A stretch of DNA of 64,000 bases from Entoloma clypeatum (GCA_963565915.1 OY751496.1:1488001-1552000); one strand, 5' to 3'; numbered from the stretch's first letter, positions 9,879-21,928 are shown. Notes: generated by a model from the letters alone, not told the origin. Made by a program: numbers and translations.

Positions 9879-10250
9879 TTGCGCTTCTTTGAAGACTTCA
9901 CCAGTAACCCATTCAGCATGCCAGAAGCCCAACAGGAGGAGCTAAGTCCTCGAGACAGTATTGATTTTACGCTTATCCAGCAGTACATCGAATCGGAGAT
10001 CCGTCGCATCTTACAGCAGGTGCTTGACGAAGAACTAGATAACGACGAGCATCGCCCCCACGGCGAGATAGCAGAGAGCATCCATCTCGCTCGGCAACAC
10101 CAGATCGCGCGTTACAACGCCCGACAGAATGAACTCGAAAGCCTTCGCATTCAAGAAGGACCTCAGACAGGTCAGATCACAGAGATCAGAGAGTTTATCG
10201 GTGTCCAGACAACCGTTATCAGAAGATTGATTAGGATGCTCACATCGAGA
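9879..10250 (+). CDS. Upstream ORF of gypsy family A (gag N-terminal region)
   Basis: Starts FEDFTSNPFSMPEAQQEEL and runs through a charged helical stretch (IEREIRRILQQV-like, about residues 30-55) to VIRRLIRMLT. Around 10240-10250 the sensible reading passes into another frame (HIETSQSHIITSYSKQ), which then runs to gag. Copy A2 shows the same frame relation, so the split is either ancestral or a shared lesion. It is probably an N-terminal part of gag or a small leader ORF. I do not recognise a domain. Confidence 0.4.
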
Positions 10251-10606
10251 CGTCCCAGAGCCACATCATCACATCTTACTCGAAGCAGTAGATCTACGCC
10301 CACTTCACCACCGAAGAACAACAGACCGAGTACAACCGCTGGGCACGAAACGAGAGACTTGACCCCTTCTCGCGACCAACAGACACACAGGAACAGAGAT
10401 TCCTTAGAGATTTACAGAGGAAATACTCTGAATGTTTTGCCACTGATTCCGCCGACGAGTCCCCTGACGAATTTACTTTTGACTCCGTGCAGTCAGATAT
10501 CGAACAGACGCCTAGAACAGGGACTCATTTTCAATCCTTACCTGTATCCCGAACCCCATCTTCATCCCAACAACCCGACTCCTCTCCTGCTCTGCAGACT
10601 CTAGAC

Positions 10607-11473
10607 ATGGCAGAAGCTCCGGCTGTACAAACAATGGATACATCCAAGATCATCAAGGATCCTGGGATGTTCAAGGACAGATACACCTTTGACGAGTGGT
10701 GGAAAGCCACCAAACTATACATCAGGTTCCAAAAGAGCCTCACAGATGATGAGAAGATTCTTGCGGTACTATCCTGCATGATGGAAGGGTCCGGCAGGCA
10801 CTGGGCCAGTAACAAGTTAGACGCTCTTGCTGTTGACAATGAGAACATCACCTGGCTAGGTTTTTCCGATGATATCGCCACACGATTCTCCATCGCCAAC
10901 AAGTTGGTCACTGCCAAAGCAAGACTCGAAGTCCTGAAACAAGAGAAACGCACCGTTGATGAATTCCTGGATGAATTTGAAGAACTCTTGAAACTGTCAA
11001 ACCTTGGCGAAGAAACTGGGAAATACATCCTAGAGAAGAACGTCAACCGCAGAATCTCCGAACAAGTGGCTAGCGATGGCAAGACGTACACCAATTATGC
11101 AAAGGAGATCCGAAACAAGGGACGACAGATGGAAGGACACGCACTGGTCATCCGAGGTGGCGGCAACATGCACACCGGATCGGGTACCACTTATGGTGGT
11201 CAGGGCAAAGCCATGGAAATCGACAAAGCAGGAGTAGCCCGTTGCTACAACTGTCAGCACTTCGGTCATCTGGCTAAAGACTGTAGCGCTCCAAAGAAGA
11301 AAGATGGTCGCAAGTGTTTCAACTGTGACCAAGAAGGCCATATCGCGTGCAACTGCCGCAAGCCGAAGAAGAACTCCGGAAGGGTTAGGAAGGTGTCCGA
11401 GGAAGATGCCGAGAATGATGAAACCACAATCTTAGAAGCCGACGAGAAGGATTTTCCCGAAGGGTCCGATTAA
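10607..11473 (+). CDS. gag: Gag of gypsy family A, copy A1
   Basis: Structural capsid/nucleocapsid protein of the retrotransposon. The reading starts at the ATG of MAEAPAVQTMDTSK; the frame is open further upstream. The capsid-like domain spans about residues 20-190 (FDEWWKATKLYIRFQK, LDEFEELLKLSNLGEETG). Two CCHC zinc knuckles follow (CYNCQHFGHLAKDC and CFNCDQEGHIACNC), then a basic and acidic tail ending in TAA. Pol starts 51 nt downstream in the -1 frame. It is uninterrupted in this copy. Confidence 0.9.
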   Translation: MAEAPAVQTMDTSKIIKDPGMFKDRYTFDEWWKATKLYIRFQKSLTDDEKILAVLSCMMEGSGRHWASNKLDALAVDNENITWLGFSDDIATRFSIANKLVTAKARLEVLKQEKRTVDEFLDEFEELLKLSNLGEETGKYILEKNVNRRISEQVASDGKTYTNYAKEIRNKGRQMEGHALVIRGGGNMHTGSGTTYGGQGKAMEIDKAGVARCYNCQHFGHLAKDCSAPKKKDGRKCFNCDQEGHIACNCRKPKKNSGRVRKVSEEDAENDETTILEADEKDFPEGSD

Positions 11474-11523
11474 ACGACGCTAAGTCGCGACCCTTATCTA
11501 TTAAACGGACTTGCTTGCCTTGT

Positions 11524-13581
11524 ATGACTGCAGACAATAGAACCTATGTCATCCCTGCCAAGGAAGCCGCTGCGTCGACTAAGATTGTGAAGGGAGATAA
11601 ACCTCCGAAAAGACGAGAGATCAGGCTGTTAGCTCAGCTCAAAACACGACAAGGACCAAAGGTTATCCGACCTGAGGTTGACAGCGGATGTGAACGCACA
11701 TGCATTCATCCCAGAATAGTACGCGAACAGAACCTCCCCACGCGAGGAATACCACCCATAGCAATTCTAAATGCGGATGGATCACCAAATCGACAACAGA
11801 AAGCGAGCCAACTTGCCGAAGTCAAGCTGGATTTGAGAGCACATCAGGAAACCATGGAAGCAATGGTACTAGACATTGGGAGGACGGACATGCTCTTGGG
11901 ACATGACTGGTTGGTACACCACAACCCCACAATCAATTGGACAACCGGCGCGGTAACATTTAACCGGTGCCCAACAACATGTCGGACCAAACACTCGGAT
12001 TTTAGGATTAACCTTAATGGTCGCAAACACCGGGTTCGCATGGTTGAGGTGCGCGACAAAGATGCACCCAAAAAGTCGGATCAGAAATGGAAGCCTGGAG
12101 ACCCTATTGAGACATCTGATTCCATCAAAATTGGAAACATCACAACCATCGAAAACCCATGGATCACACACATCAAGGCTTCGAACCGCATGGAGACAGA
12201 AGTAGCGCAGGGCCTAAAAAATAATTCTCATTGGTATCAACAGGAGAATGGGATCACCTATGCAGGAGAGCGAGTCTATGTCCCGCCAGACCCACAATTA
12301 CGACAAGAATTGATGTTTGAGTCACACGATGCACCAGTGGCTGGACATCCAGGACAGTACCGGACACATGAACTCCTCACTCGCACCTACTGGTGGCCTA
12401 CCATACTGCATGATATGAAGAAGTATGTGAAGGGTTGCGACACTTGTCAATGCAACAAGATTAACTGACAAAAGCGACATGCTCCGCTACATCCCCATGC
12501 AGCACCAAGTCACCCATGGGAAGACATAGGAATCGACGTCGTGGGACCAATACCAGAATCTGATGGAAAAAACGCAATTCTGGTCATCACGGATAGACAT
12601 TTGAAGATGCTTCACCTCATTCCGACAACCATGGAACTATCAGCTGAAGGATTAGCCAAGATCTATCGGGATCAGATATGGAAGCTTCATGGGATCCCCA
12701 AGAAGATCATCAGCGATAGGGGACCGCAGTTCGCCGTGAAGTTCATGGAGATACTCTGCCGCATGCTAGGGATCAAGAGGAACCTGTCCACCGCATACCA
12801 CCCACAGACTGATGGACAGGCCGAGCAATTGCATCAGGAAACGGAAGCGTTCTTACGAAACATTGTCAACCATCTACAGGATGATTGGGCTGAATGGATC
12901 GCAATCGCAGAGTTCCAGTACAATGACAAAGAACATCAGGCAACGAAGCACACCCCATTCTACCTCAACTATGTTTTACATCTGTGGAAGGGAGAGCTCG
13001 TGTTAGAAGATACTAATCCGGCTGCCAACAACTTCTTGAAAAAACTTAAACAGGCACGAGAAGAAGCCAATGCCGCGCTGAAACAAGCACAGGATCAGAT
13101 GAAGAAGACAGTTGACACACGGTGAAGTCTGTCTCGGAACTACCGCATCGGAGACAAGGTGTGGCTGGAAGGGACTAACATCAGGACCGATCGCCCCTCA
13201 AAGAAACTTGATGCACTCCGACATGGACCATTCAAAGTCCTAGAGAAGAAAGGAGCTAGCGTATACCTTCTTGATCTTCCAAAGACTTGGAAGATGATTC
13301 ACCCTGTGTTCAACGAAACCCTGTTGTCACTGTATGAAACTCCGAAGTACGCCATCCAGAAAAAGAAACCAGCCCCTGATCCAATCATCGTCGAAGGATG
13401 AGAAGAGTACCATGTGTCTACGATCCTAGACTCTCGAAAGTTCTGCGGAAAGATCCAGTACCTCGTCCAGTGGGAAGGATATGGTCCAGAAGAGAACACA
13501 TGGGAACCTCGAACTAATGTTCAGAACGCTCAAGATTTGATCTGTGATTTCCATCAGCAGAACCCGTCTGGTCCACAATAA
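11524..13581 (+). pseudogene. pol: Pol of A1: protease joined to integrase and chromodomain (RT/RNase H deleted)
   Basis: Starts MTADNRTYVIPAKE. The retropepsin region has the active-site motif EVDSGCERTCIHP and later LLGHDWLVHHNP. At 12106/12107 the protease tail (WKPGDPI) joins ETSDSIKIG, which in A2 lies after RNase H. The zinc-binding HHCC (CDTCQCNKIN) and the integrase core (ITDRH, ISDRGPQF, DGQAEQLHQE) follow. A chromodomain at about 13402-13560 contains [15 protein letters not shown]. In-frame TGA codons at 12466, 13123 and 13399 replace CGA codons of A2. Non-functional. Confidence 0.95.
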
Positions 13582-13714
13582 AAGATGAGTTCTCAAAACC
13601 CATGGCAGTATCGACCTCATCAGTCAACCACACACCGAGTTCCCCGCTCTAGTCTTTTCCCTGCCCAATATAGCCACCCCATTCTTCTTTTATCTCTCAA
13701 CCATCCTCACCGCC

Positions 13715-14086
13715 ATGTCAAACACCATCGTCAGCTCCACCTCCACCACCGACATCAACCCCGCCATCGCCGCCCTTCTGAACGAAGCGCTCTCCATGAG
13801 AGACCAAATCCATGCCCTTGAGACTTCCCTCGCCGACCTCCTTCATCGCCAGATGAATATCCGACTTCATTTGTTGTCCAATCTCCCCGTCGCCCCGACT
13901 CCCGAAGAGAAACAAATTCTCGGGAATTACACCAGCACCCTCATCATTGAAAATCAACGCATTCGGCTGGCCATCAAAGGCCTTGAACTCACCGTAGCCA
14001 TCAACGAGGGGTTGATATATGATTGGAGCCTCAAGGAAAGTCCGAACTGGTCCGATCCCGGCAACAACGAGGGATGGGGACAGTGA
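13715..14086 (+). CDS. Third ORF of gypsy family A (123 aa), between chromodomain and 3' LTR
   Basis: ATG with intact frame to TGA. Ser/Thr-rich N-terminus, then a likely coiled coil (NEALSMRDQIHALETSLADL, about residues 23-45) and a second helical stretch (IENQRIRLAIKGLELTV, about residues 80-97). A very similar frame of the same length stands at the same place in A2 (57600-57971). By hand count, about 12 amino-acid changes accompany about 22 silent changes, suggesting purifying selection. There is no transmembrane segment or signal peptide, so it is not env-like. Function unknown. It may be a trans-acting accessory protein of the element. Confidence 0.6.
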   Translation: MSNTIVSSTSTTDINPAIAALLNEALSMRDQIHALETSLADLLHRQMNIRLHLLSNLPVAPTPEEKQILGNYTSTLIIENQRIRLAIKGLELTVAINEGLIYDWSLKESPNWSDPGNNEGWGQ

Positions 14087-14106
14087 CTCTGTGAGGACAC
14101 AGAGCT

Positions 14107-14120
14107 TGGAGAGGGGAACA
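14107..14120 (+). promoter_or_regulatory. Polypurine tract of A1
   Basis: GGAGAGGGGAAC-type purine run directly before the 3' LTR; the same run precedes the A2 LTR at 58006. Confidence 0.7.
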
Positions 14121-14521
14121 TGTTACAGACTCTACGGTATGAGGACCACATCATATCTTTTACTTATCAGCCCGACTCGGCGCCCTCTTACGAACTCACT
14201 ATGTCTAATGTCTACTTTTGCAACCTTCGATTCCCAGTCTGACTCATTACATTACTTCGTCATCCCCTTTAGTATACTTCGCTCCCGCGCTGACTCGCTT
14301 CCCGCAGTCAGCTTACTCATTGTACATAGCCTTCCGCAGTCGCCTTACTCATGCGCACTGCCTTCCGCAGCACTGACTCATCCACTACCGCCTATAGTCA
14401 GTACCTATATAAACCTCTTGTACTGTAGTAGATTCCTTAGATTTAGCAATCACATTGCTCTTCGCCTTTCCACTTCCTGCATACTCTGCCCGAACCTTGG
14501 AATGGTTTGTTAAGCATAACA
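14121..14521 (+). repeat. 3' LTR of A1
   Basis: 401 bp. It differs from the 5' LTR at five positions. All five are CG in the 5' copy and TG or CA here. Confidence 0.95.
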
Positions 14522-14526
14522 TCACC

Positions 14527-15556
14527 CCGGAGGCAGAAAGCTTCGTCGTTTGGTGTGGGCATTTTTTTGAGTTTATTTTTTTGTAAAACCACGCCATGTC
14601 GCGGTTGGAGTCGCTGTCAAATTGGTGAATGGTAAAGGAGATGTTGCCTCATGTATTGTAACCTCGAACCGTCACGTAGAGTTCTGGTGTCTTACTGTGC
14701 ATATACATCCTATAACTTTAGAAGTCAGTGATAGTCGCATCCAGAAACTACGTCACACACATCAAGGCCAGGTTCACCACATCCGACTGTCCCAGTTCCT
14801 TTGCCAAATGTTCCAAAGTCCGCCCCAGCATCTCCCACGTGTTGTTGATTGAGCCTGTCCATGCTTTAAGCACACTCTTGTGTACCCACAGCTTGAAGGG
14901 TGGGCGAGGCATGTTCTGTGTTGAGGTGTGACCAGCTGGGAAACCCTTAAGCATGCCCCTATGTTGTGTCTAGCAGCCAAAACTTGGAGGGTGAATTCAA
15001 CTAACCTTGGTCGCCAAAATGGCATATTCAAGCGCCATGGTCCGTTAATTGTGGATAAGATTCTGGGGTGGTGTGAGATGAGGAGGGGTTGTGGAAACTC
15101 TGGCTCACCTAGGGAGTGTTCCAGCCATGTTGTGGGTGAAGAGGGAGGAGGGAAGAAGCCAATTGAACTTTGTACATGTGTTGTTTGGTCTTGTTATGTT
15201 CCATTGATGGCAAATACTTGGCGCAGGGGGTAGTTGAAGAAATAAGAAGAGAGACATGAACCATGGCATACCACTATCCGAATAGAATTTGGATGCATTC
15301 AACTACCCTTGCAGTAGATCCGTAAATTGCCCGCCTTTTGGAAATGATACCATCTAATCTACTCACAAATCAGAATTCACTACACAGATGATAGATCTTT
15401 TTAGAAGGTTATCAAGTCAAAAGGTGATATATAAATGTACATGTGTACAAGATAAGTAACTGGGAAACCTCACATTGGAAAAGGTAGTTTTGAAGTCAAA
15501 AACTTGAGCTGCATAACAACCTGTGACCAACTTGTATGAGATCTCATCCAGGGATT
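14527..15556. other. No gene recognised
   Basis: Short overlapping frames on both strands only. No conserved domain, intron-exon pattern or repeat family recognised. Confidence 0.4.
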
Positions 15557-18526
15557 GCTAGTGACTAAACTCATGAGAAGAGCTCATTGTCATGAGCGAA
15601 AGAATAATCTTCTGGACGTGGTCAGACAAGATAGTTCGCTTGCACTGCTAACCAATCTTTGTCGTAAGCATTATAAGGGAGGTCGCCAATGAACTTGTTG
15701 CTCAAGCTGAAATGAGGCTCTTCAGCATTGTACATGCACATCTGAGGAAAGTCACCCTGCGAAGCGCTTCGAGCCCTGCGTTCCATGGTATACGCAGAGT
15801 CGAAGATGTGAAGCCACTGGCTCATGTCACAAGCCCTCCATTTGGGCAAGAGGAAACAAAACTGAGGGTTCCTGGCCGCCGCAGTAGGATTGTTTGTTGC
15901 TTCTTCAGTATCTGATTCATTGGAGGACATACCGGCCATGCTGAGCTCTTGGATCATTTGGGTGTGCCTTTTCAGCTTGGGGTTGACTTGGGAAGCCTCA
16001 AGGCGTCAATGGAAGAGCTGTGACTGAATTAGTGAACCCCTAGTCAGAAAAAGAGTGAGTTAACCCACACTATACTTCCTCGTGTAACACCTGGATACCT
16101 TGACTGATGCAGAGGCCAACTGAGCCTGACTATTTTGGCAAATGTACACGGCGCGGACACTTTTGATGTAAGTAAGAAATCCCCCAATCATGGTCTTGAC
16201 CGATTCCAGGCTTGACAGACAACCGTGAAAGCGAATGAAATCAAGAGCAAAAACCTGCGCGGCTGACTTATTCCAAGGGCTCATGGGAGGGCCTATCATG
16301 TAGAAGCAGAAGTTTTCGGCAGTACAGCATGGTCCATTAGTTTTCTTGCCATACACATTCACGGAGACTGCAAACACAACAGCTTCTTGAGGTGTGACAT
16401 TCGGGATGGTCAACTGGGGTTTTTCCCCGACTAGCCAGACTACATGATCACGGATGCTTTTCTGGTTGAAGAACCCATATGAACACGAAGTTGATTGGAA
16501 AGGAAAATATATCACCCCAATGTTACACCCTCGGTTGGTCGCCTCCTTGGGCTTTTCGGGACCTTTGGCCTCAAACTGGAATCATTTGACTGGCTCTGAG
16601 GAGAGGTGGGGGCACCGGAAGACAGAAGGCGCTGAAGGTTGGAAATGTCTGAGCGCAAGGCAAACAAGTCATCTTGGAAGTTGTCGGTAAGTCTTCCAAC
16701 TTGTTCTCTGCTGTCTTGAAACATGTTGCAAAGTTCCTGTGATTATGAGACATTGTTAACATGATGATATAAAGGGATACCTGAAAGGCCCCTGAGGAGA
16801 TGGATGTCCTGCGAATTCTGTTCTTCATCATGCAGCGCGGGGGGCTCACAATAGGTTTGTTCATCAAATTTTCAGTGGGGTTCTTCGCCTGATGCAGAGG
16901 ACCCAGCATGACTACCAAGAGGCTTGAAGTGGTCAGAGAAAATCCAAAAAGCAAGATGAGTGCTCACTTCATTGATGCCGTTCCCGTCGCGATTATGGCT
17001 CATGTCTGTCTTCAAAAGGGAGCCAGTCTGAATCCCGGCTCACGTGCTGACAGTATTGAGTACCTCGATTTAAAGGTCGACGAGGGGGCACAATTTCCAT
17101 CTGCACATCCTGGCTCGGCTGTAAGGTTTCGGGAATGTTCTGAGGTGGCGCAGGGTTTCCAGAGGGTGTAGTCTCAATGCTACCAATGAAAGTCGCAGCT
17201 GGGACACCCGCGCCATCGGAGGAAACTACCGTGGCTACAAACGTGTGAGGGTCACCTTTTGAGTTGAGCGATTATAAGGAACATACGGGCATCAAGGGAG
17301 CTTGGAGCAGTATTGAACTGATTCGACGCTAATCAATCACATTAATTAACTGCATCTTTATCACGACTGTGGAACAACACACAGAATGACCCCGACAAGG
17401 AAGCCAAGGACCTGTATGAGGACATTAGTCGCAATTGAAATTGAGAGCAGGAGCTAAGGGGATGAGCAAGACAGGTACAAAATATTCCGAGCATTTACCT
17501 GTACAGATATTGCATGCCTCAGAGGCAAATTTCAGGCTCTGCCATGAGGCTTTACAAAAAAGAACAAATGTTTGTGTCTGACGGGGAAAGGCAAGATTCA
17601 ATTCACCGATCCTGAATATTGGAAGCCGAGGGTCTGCATTTTTACGGTGGAAAGCTGTAACGAGACAGTCAGAGGGAACAGGGTCCACATGTAATTTGAA
17701 ACTAGAGACATTGAGGTGCTAACCTTGCATTTGAAAGAATCAGCCTCATGGTAAATCTGGCAATGTTAGAGGACATCCTCAGTGATGGAGGATGTGTACC
17801 AACCTATCGTTGGGTTCACTCGGTTCAAAAACTATTGATACACATATTCCACGACTGAAGGGCCTATGAGCGCGAATGCGCAATGGGATGGTCTTCCGGT
17901 CATCTGAAACTAAGATCTATATAACATTCATAAGATAGAGAACAAGCCAGCCTCATGCCCAGTACTGTATCTTTGAGGAGGCATGTGGTGGTGGAAGTAC
18001 ATGCAGGTTTTTGATTTCAGTGCTGCAAGTCAGGAACATAGGTTGAAAATAGAAGTCTCTTGACAAAGATAAAAGGGATCAGAACAGGAACAAGATTGTA
18101 CCAAATTATGTAACTAAACTTTCCAGAACATCTACTGAGGCTCTGACTTTCGAGGCACAGGTTTCTTTGGCTTATCCTAGATTTCCAATATGGACGGTTA
18201 CTCGCCTTCTGGATCGTCAACCACCGCTTCATGTCAGAATTGGTATGCTTCACAGTGTCCCTATAGCATTGGTCAGTGATCTCAATCCAAGCACCATCCA
18301 CTTCATTCTTGAGCCATATCTGGTGGAAAGTCTTTTCAGGAAGATTGACAGTGTGCATGTAGACATGCAGGTATCCAGTTTCAAGAGGGAGGCTCGGTGG
18401 TGGGCCGTCCGTTTTCTGTGGTGATTTGGACACAGTCCACCAAGTATACTTGTCCACACCACGGTGTTTAGTGTAATGGCTCTGATATTTGAGAGGGACA
18501 CCTTGGCTGTAACGAAACATAATCAA
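15557..18526 (-). pseudogene. Decayed basidiomycete gene(s) of unknown function, minus strand
   Basis: Minus-strand fragments read in order from 18526 (SGVPLKYQSHYTKHRGVD, then TWWTVSKSPQK), through 16515-16060 (VVWLVGEKPQLTIPNVTPQE, FIRFHGCLSS) to 15957-15600 (MAGMSSNESDTEEATNNP, GDLPYNAYDKDWLA, FAHDNELF). The last block resembles the C-terminus of a large family of mushroom hypothetical proteins linked to repeats; this is recollection and untested. Putative introns separate the pieces, and several stops interrupt them. One or two genes may be involved. Confidence 0.35.
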
Positions 18527-19124
18527 AATGACAGGCGTTCCATTTAGAAAATGAGGGTATGGACTCGATTTTGGGCTGTGGTTGCTGAGGTGCGGATTGC
18601 GTTGGATTGGGAGGGACCTTGGGGCTGCTTGTTCAAGACAAAATATCTAGTTTGTGAGTTGACCCCAGGCGGTGGAGAGGCTGTGTGCGGCTGCTCAAGG
18701 AATGAGTGCCTAAACCGTGAACATCTATATCCACGATGATCTTTAAGTCAGTGAATGCCAAACCTTGGTGCATCATCAAACACTGGTAGAGAACCACAGC
18801 CTTGTGACTCAGGCATTTTATTCTGCGGCCCCACTGAAACGATGGAAGTGAGTCTGGGGATGAGTGCGAGTGATATCTCTATCACACACACAAACACCAA
18901 ACAAGTCTGGTGATGCGTACTTCTCAATTGATATAGTTCAGGGTGATGAGTGGGATCACTCAGGATGCGACTCTTCCAAACAACAATTGAATAACTCATT
19001 TAGCGATGGCTCAATAAGTCTCAAACAAGACTTAGAGATAGTTCTCAATAGATAATGAACCAAGGTTTGTGATTTCCGAACCAACAAGACTTCGCGAACA
19101 TGATCTCGACCAAATATGAACATG
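18527..19124. other. No gene recognised
   Basis: Between the minus-strand gene fragment and the solo LTR. No clear coding or repeat signal. Confidence 0.35.
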
Positions 19125-19129
19125 ACAAT

Positions 19130-19598
19130 TGTTAAGAACTGATCGATAAAACGTCGGAGCTATGTCGGACGCGTTGGAAGGTTGGAAGGTCGGAGCGCGT
19201 GCAACGTAGGGGCAAGGACTTGGCTTCAACTTGTGTGTTGCGCCCTTGCTAATATGTCAGTGTCCTTATTTTGGAAGGATCAGAGGATCAGAGGTCGGAC
19301 TCAAGTTAAGAGTCGGAAAGAGGACGGGAGGTGTGATGTCGAATCTAAGTTGATATTCAAACTGAAGCTAATACACGATTCTACATAAGTTTAAATACTA
19401 TGTCGGAGGACGTGTGGCTTCATCGGAGTCGGATAACGAGTGGCTGTCGGAGATGCTTAACATGGTTGGATGTAAGTAATGTACGTAGTAACGAGATTCA
19501 TAACAGTAAGTATGCATAATAAGTATTAGTCAAAATGTCGGAGGTGTCGGAGGTGTCAGAATTGGTCAGAAATTGTCGGAGCTGATCGGAATGTAACA
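19130..19598 (-). repeat. Solo LTR of gypsy family C
   Basis: 469 bp, closely matching the LTR at 40948-41432. Ends (on +) TGTTAAGAAC...GGAATGTAACA. Perfect 5-bp duplication ACAAT at 19125-19129 and 19599-19603. It contains the family C self-primer sequence (on +, ATATTCAAACT) near 19354. No internal region remains, which points to LTR-LTR recombination. Confidence 0.95.
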
Positions 19599-19603
19599 AC
19601 AAT

Positions 19604-21928
19604 GACCAATACAACCAATAGATAACACAATTTGACAATTGACAAGTTCTTGAACACACAAAACACAATTGTGCCTGACTTCTGATGCAAACGAAATGAT
19701 CTCGAGGCTTCAATGATACTCGCGAATGACGACAGATGCACAAGACAAATGCTATCAATTCTGGGGCACAATCTAACCTAACCTATCTACCATGAAACTA
19801 CGAGATTTTATACATGAGCAGCAATAAATATAGAAAAAGGTTGCATGTGGTATTGATAAATGGTATCCAGTCAAGTGACCTTCGCTGAAGTCGTTTCAAT
19901 GCGCCCATGTGGTAGACAACGCCACAGGTACGCCCCTTTTCCATATCCAAACCTCTGCCGCACTGGAAAGGCCACTATTTCAATATCTTGGTTTTGTGAT
20001 GTACCTGGGACAATGCTGACTAGTTACTGTGAGGTATCAGCTGCATCAATTAAGGGTCGCCTTGGTAAGCCACCCATCAGATTCGATCTCTATCAATGTT
20101 CGCCATAAGGTCACATTGATCGCGACGTATCAAACCCGATCTCGGTCTGTATCATCCGATGTCATTTCGATATTCCCAATATGGACAATTTGGACGTGAA
20201 GCGCGGTGCATGTTGACCAAACCTCTCGCGAGAATGTCTCCAGTCAAGCCCCGACATATGGTAGACAGTGCTAGTGTCATCAATAACTCCAATATAACCC
20301 ATCTCCTTGTTTCATGCTGTGTTGTGAGAGGCACTTGATAGTCTTTTCTATCTCGCGAGATGCTCTTGAGTATCATAGCTAAGCCCATAGTGGTGACCAG
20401 CACTATGTCCTACATTGCCAGGGTCGCTGGTCTCTCTAATGTTGCCACTAAGTCCTCAGAATCGGAGCTCATCTAGGACTCTCTATATCCCTTAGAGATC
20501 ATGTGAAAGGGTGCAAAATGCGCAGATTTTAGGCCTAGATGCATCGCAGCCTTATCACCACACTGTGTGGAAAATTTATTAGAGGAACTAGTCACTGAAA
20601 ACGGGACCTACCTTGCCAAGGGGGTATTCTGCGAACATTGTGCATTTCTAGGAGCGCAGGAGCAATCAAAAGTGAGAGTAAGCAACACTCATGAAAGGTG
20701 AATATACCTTCGTGGTATGTCATCTTCTGGCTGAGAGGATGATTGTTGCTTCGTCTGATGAGCATCATGATCGCCAAAGCTATGACACCTTGACATCAAA
20801 ATGTGTAGAATGAACGGAGGAGAGGTCTCACTGCTCGAATTGCATGCCAGCTGACCATCTATCAACAGGAAGGGGATGTCAGGGATGGATTATGATGAAT
20901 CAGGTGAATACTCACTGCAAATCCAGAGGGGGTGTTGCCCAAGGGGGCGAGGATGTCCTGGGTGCGAACACCCCAGGTAGGCAACAGTGGAGATCCCCCC
21001 CTACTCAGATGTACTTGAGTCACCATGCTCTTTCATCAGTGGATGGAATGGAACTTACTCGAGCTGCATGCAACTCCAGGCTTCTACAATTATTTCAATA
21101 ACATCTTCCAGGACGTGAGCAGCTAGTCTGGAAGGGATATTGAAGGTCAGCCTCAATAGGGAGCTTCGCACCATAGTGGGCATCCCCATGTCATCTCGGG
21201 GAATGGCCACAATAATGTCTAAGACAAAGACAATCCTATTTTCTTGATCAACACAAATGACATTGAGGTACAAGAATATCTTCCCGAAAGTAGGGTCTGA
21301 GTTGGAATGTGAGTTTATGAAACTAGGGGACATTCAGAGGGGACGCAAGATGGGTCAGACGTGGCGCACTCTGACCAAGATCCAGCAGTCAGTGTTCCAG
21401 GGGCACCAGGGGTCCATGCATGTTTCTTCTTAGGGCTGTCACGGAATTAAGCACAATCCCTTATGAAGCTAAGCCTGAGGTTATGACGTACATTGTGAAG
21501 CAACCAGGTGGATGAGGTGTCACAAATTCTGGTCGGCAGGAAGTTGTAAAGCAAATTTGAGGAGTGAGGATTTTGTTATCCAACAGGTAAGAATCATATC
21601 AGTCTTGGGTGAGCTGTGGCAAGATGTGACCAATGTTATCATGGATTGGCTGAACAATGTATGTGAGTAATGAACATGCCCTTGCAAATATGGTGCACAT
21701 CGAAGACTGCTCCTGATGGAATAATCTGCTCTTCCATTCATAGGAAGTAAACGAACAGGGGCAAGGGGTTGGTTCTTCATGGGTGGTCATAGCCACAATG
21801 CCCTCATATCTTTATAAACTTCAGACTCGAATTAATATGTACATGTGGAATTTTTTAGACTATTTAAGTGTCAATTATGAGAATCATAAATCCAGATCAG
21901 ATAATGACTCATACTCGCGAGACTGCAT
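19604..21928 (-). other. Unrecognised region with minus-strand frame fragments
   Basis: Minus-strand pieces read at 21780-21520 (LLPMNGRADYSIRSS) and 21333-21055 (IFLYLNVICVDQENRIVFVL, RLTFNIPSRLAAHVLEDVIE), plus 20403-20152. They may be exons of one decayed gene, but I cannot identify it. Confidence 0.25.

Larger units (their letters stand above)
9415..14521 (+). mobile_element. Gypsy family A, copy A1 (internally deleted, both LTRs)
   Basis: 5107-bp insertion with 401-bp LTRs and a perfect 5-bp target duplication TCACC (9410-9414 and 14522-14526). Order: LTR, primer site, upstream ORF, gag, protease, integrase, chromodomain, a 123-codon third ORF, polypurine tract, LTR. Compared with copy A2 (52077-58407), about 1.54 kb covering RT and RNase H is missing at 12106/12107. 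The two LTRs differ at only five positions, so the insertion is fairly recent. Confidence 0.95.

Noticed and set aside
11440..11530. Programmed -1 frameshift in family A
   Set aside because: Pol does lie in the -1 frame, open across the gag stop, but no canonical slippery heptamer is seen, unlike A7-TAG in B and C. Left open.
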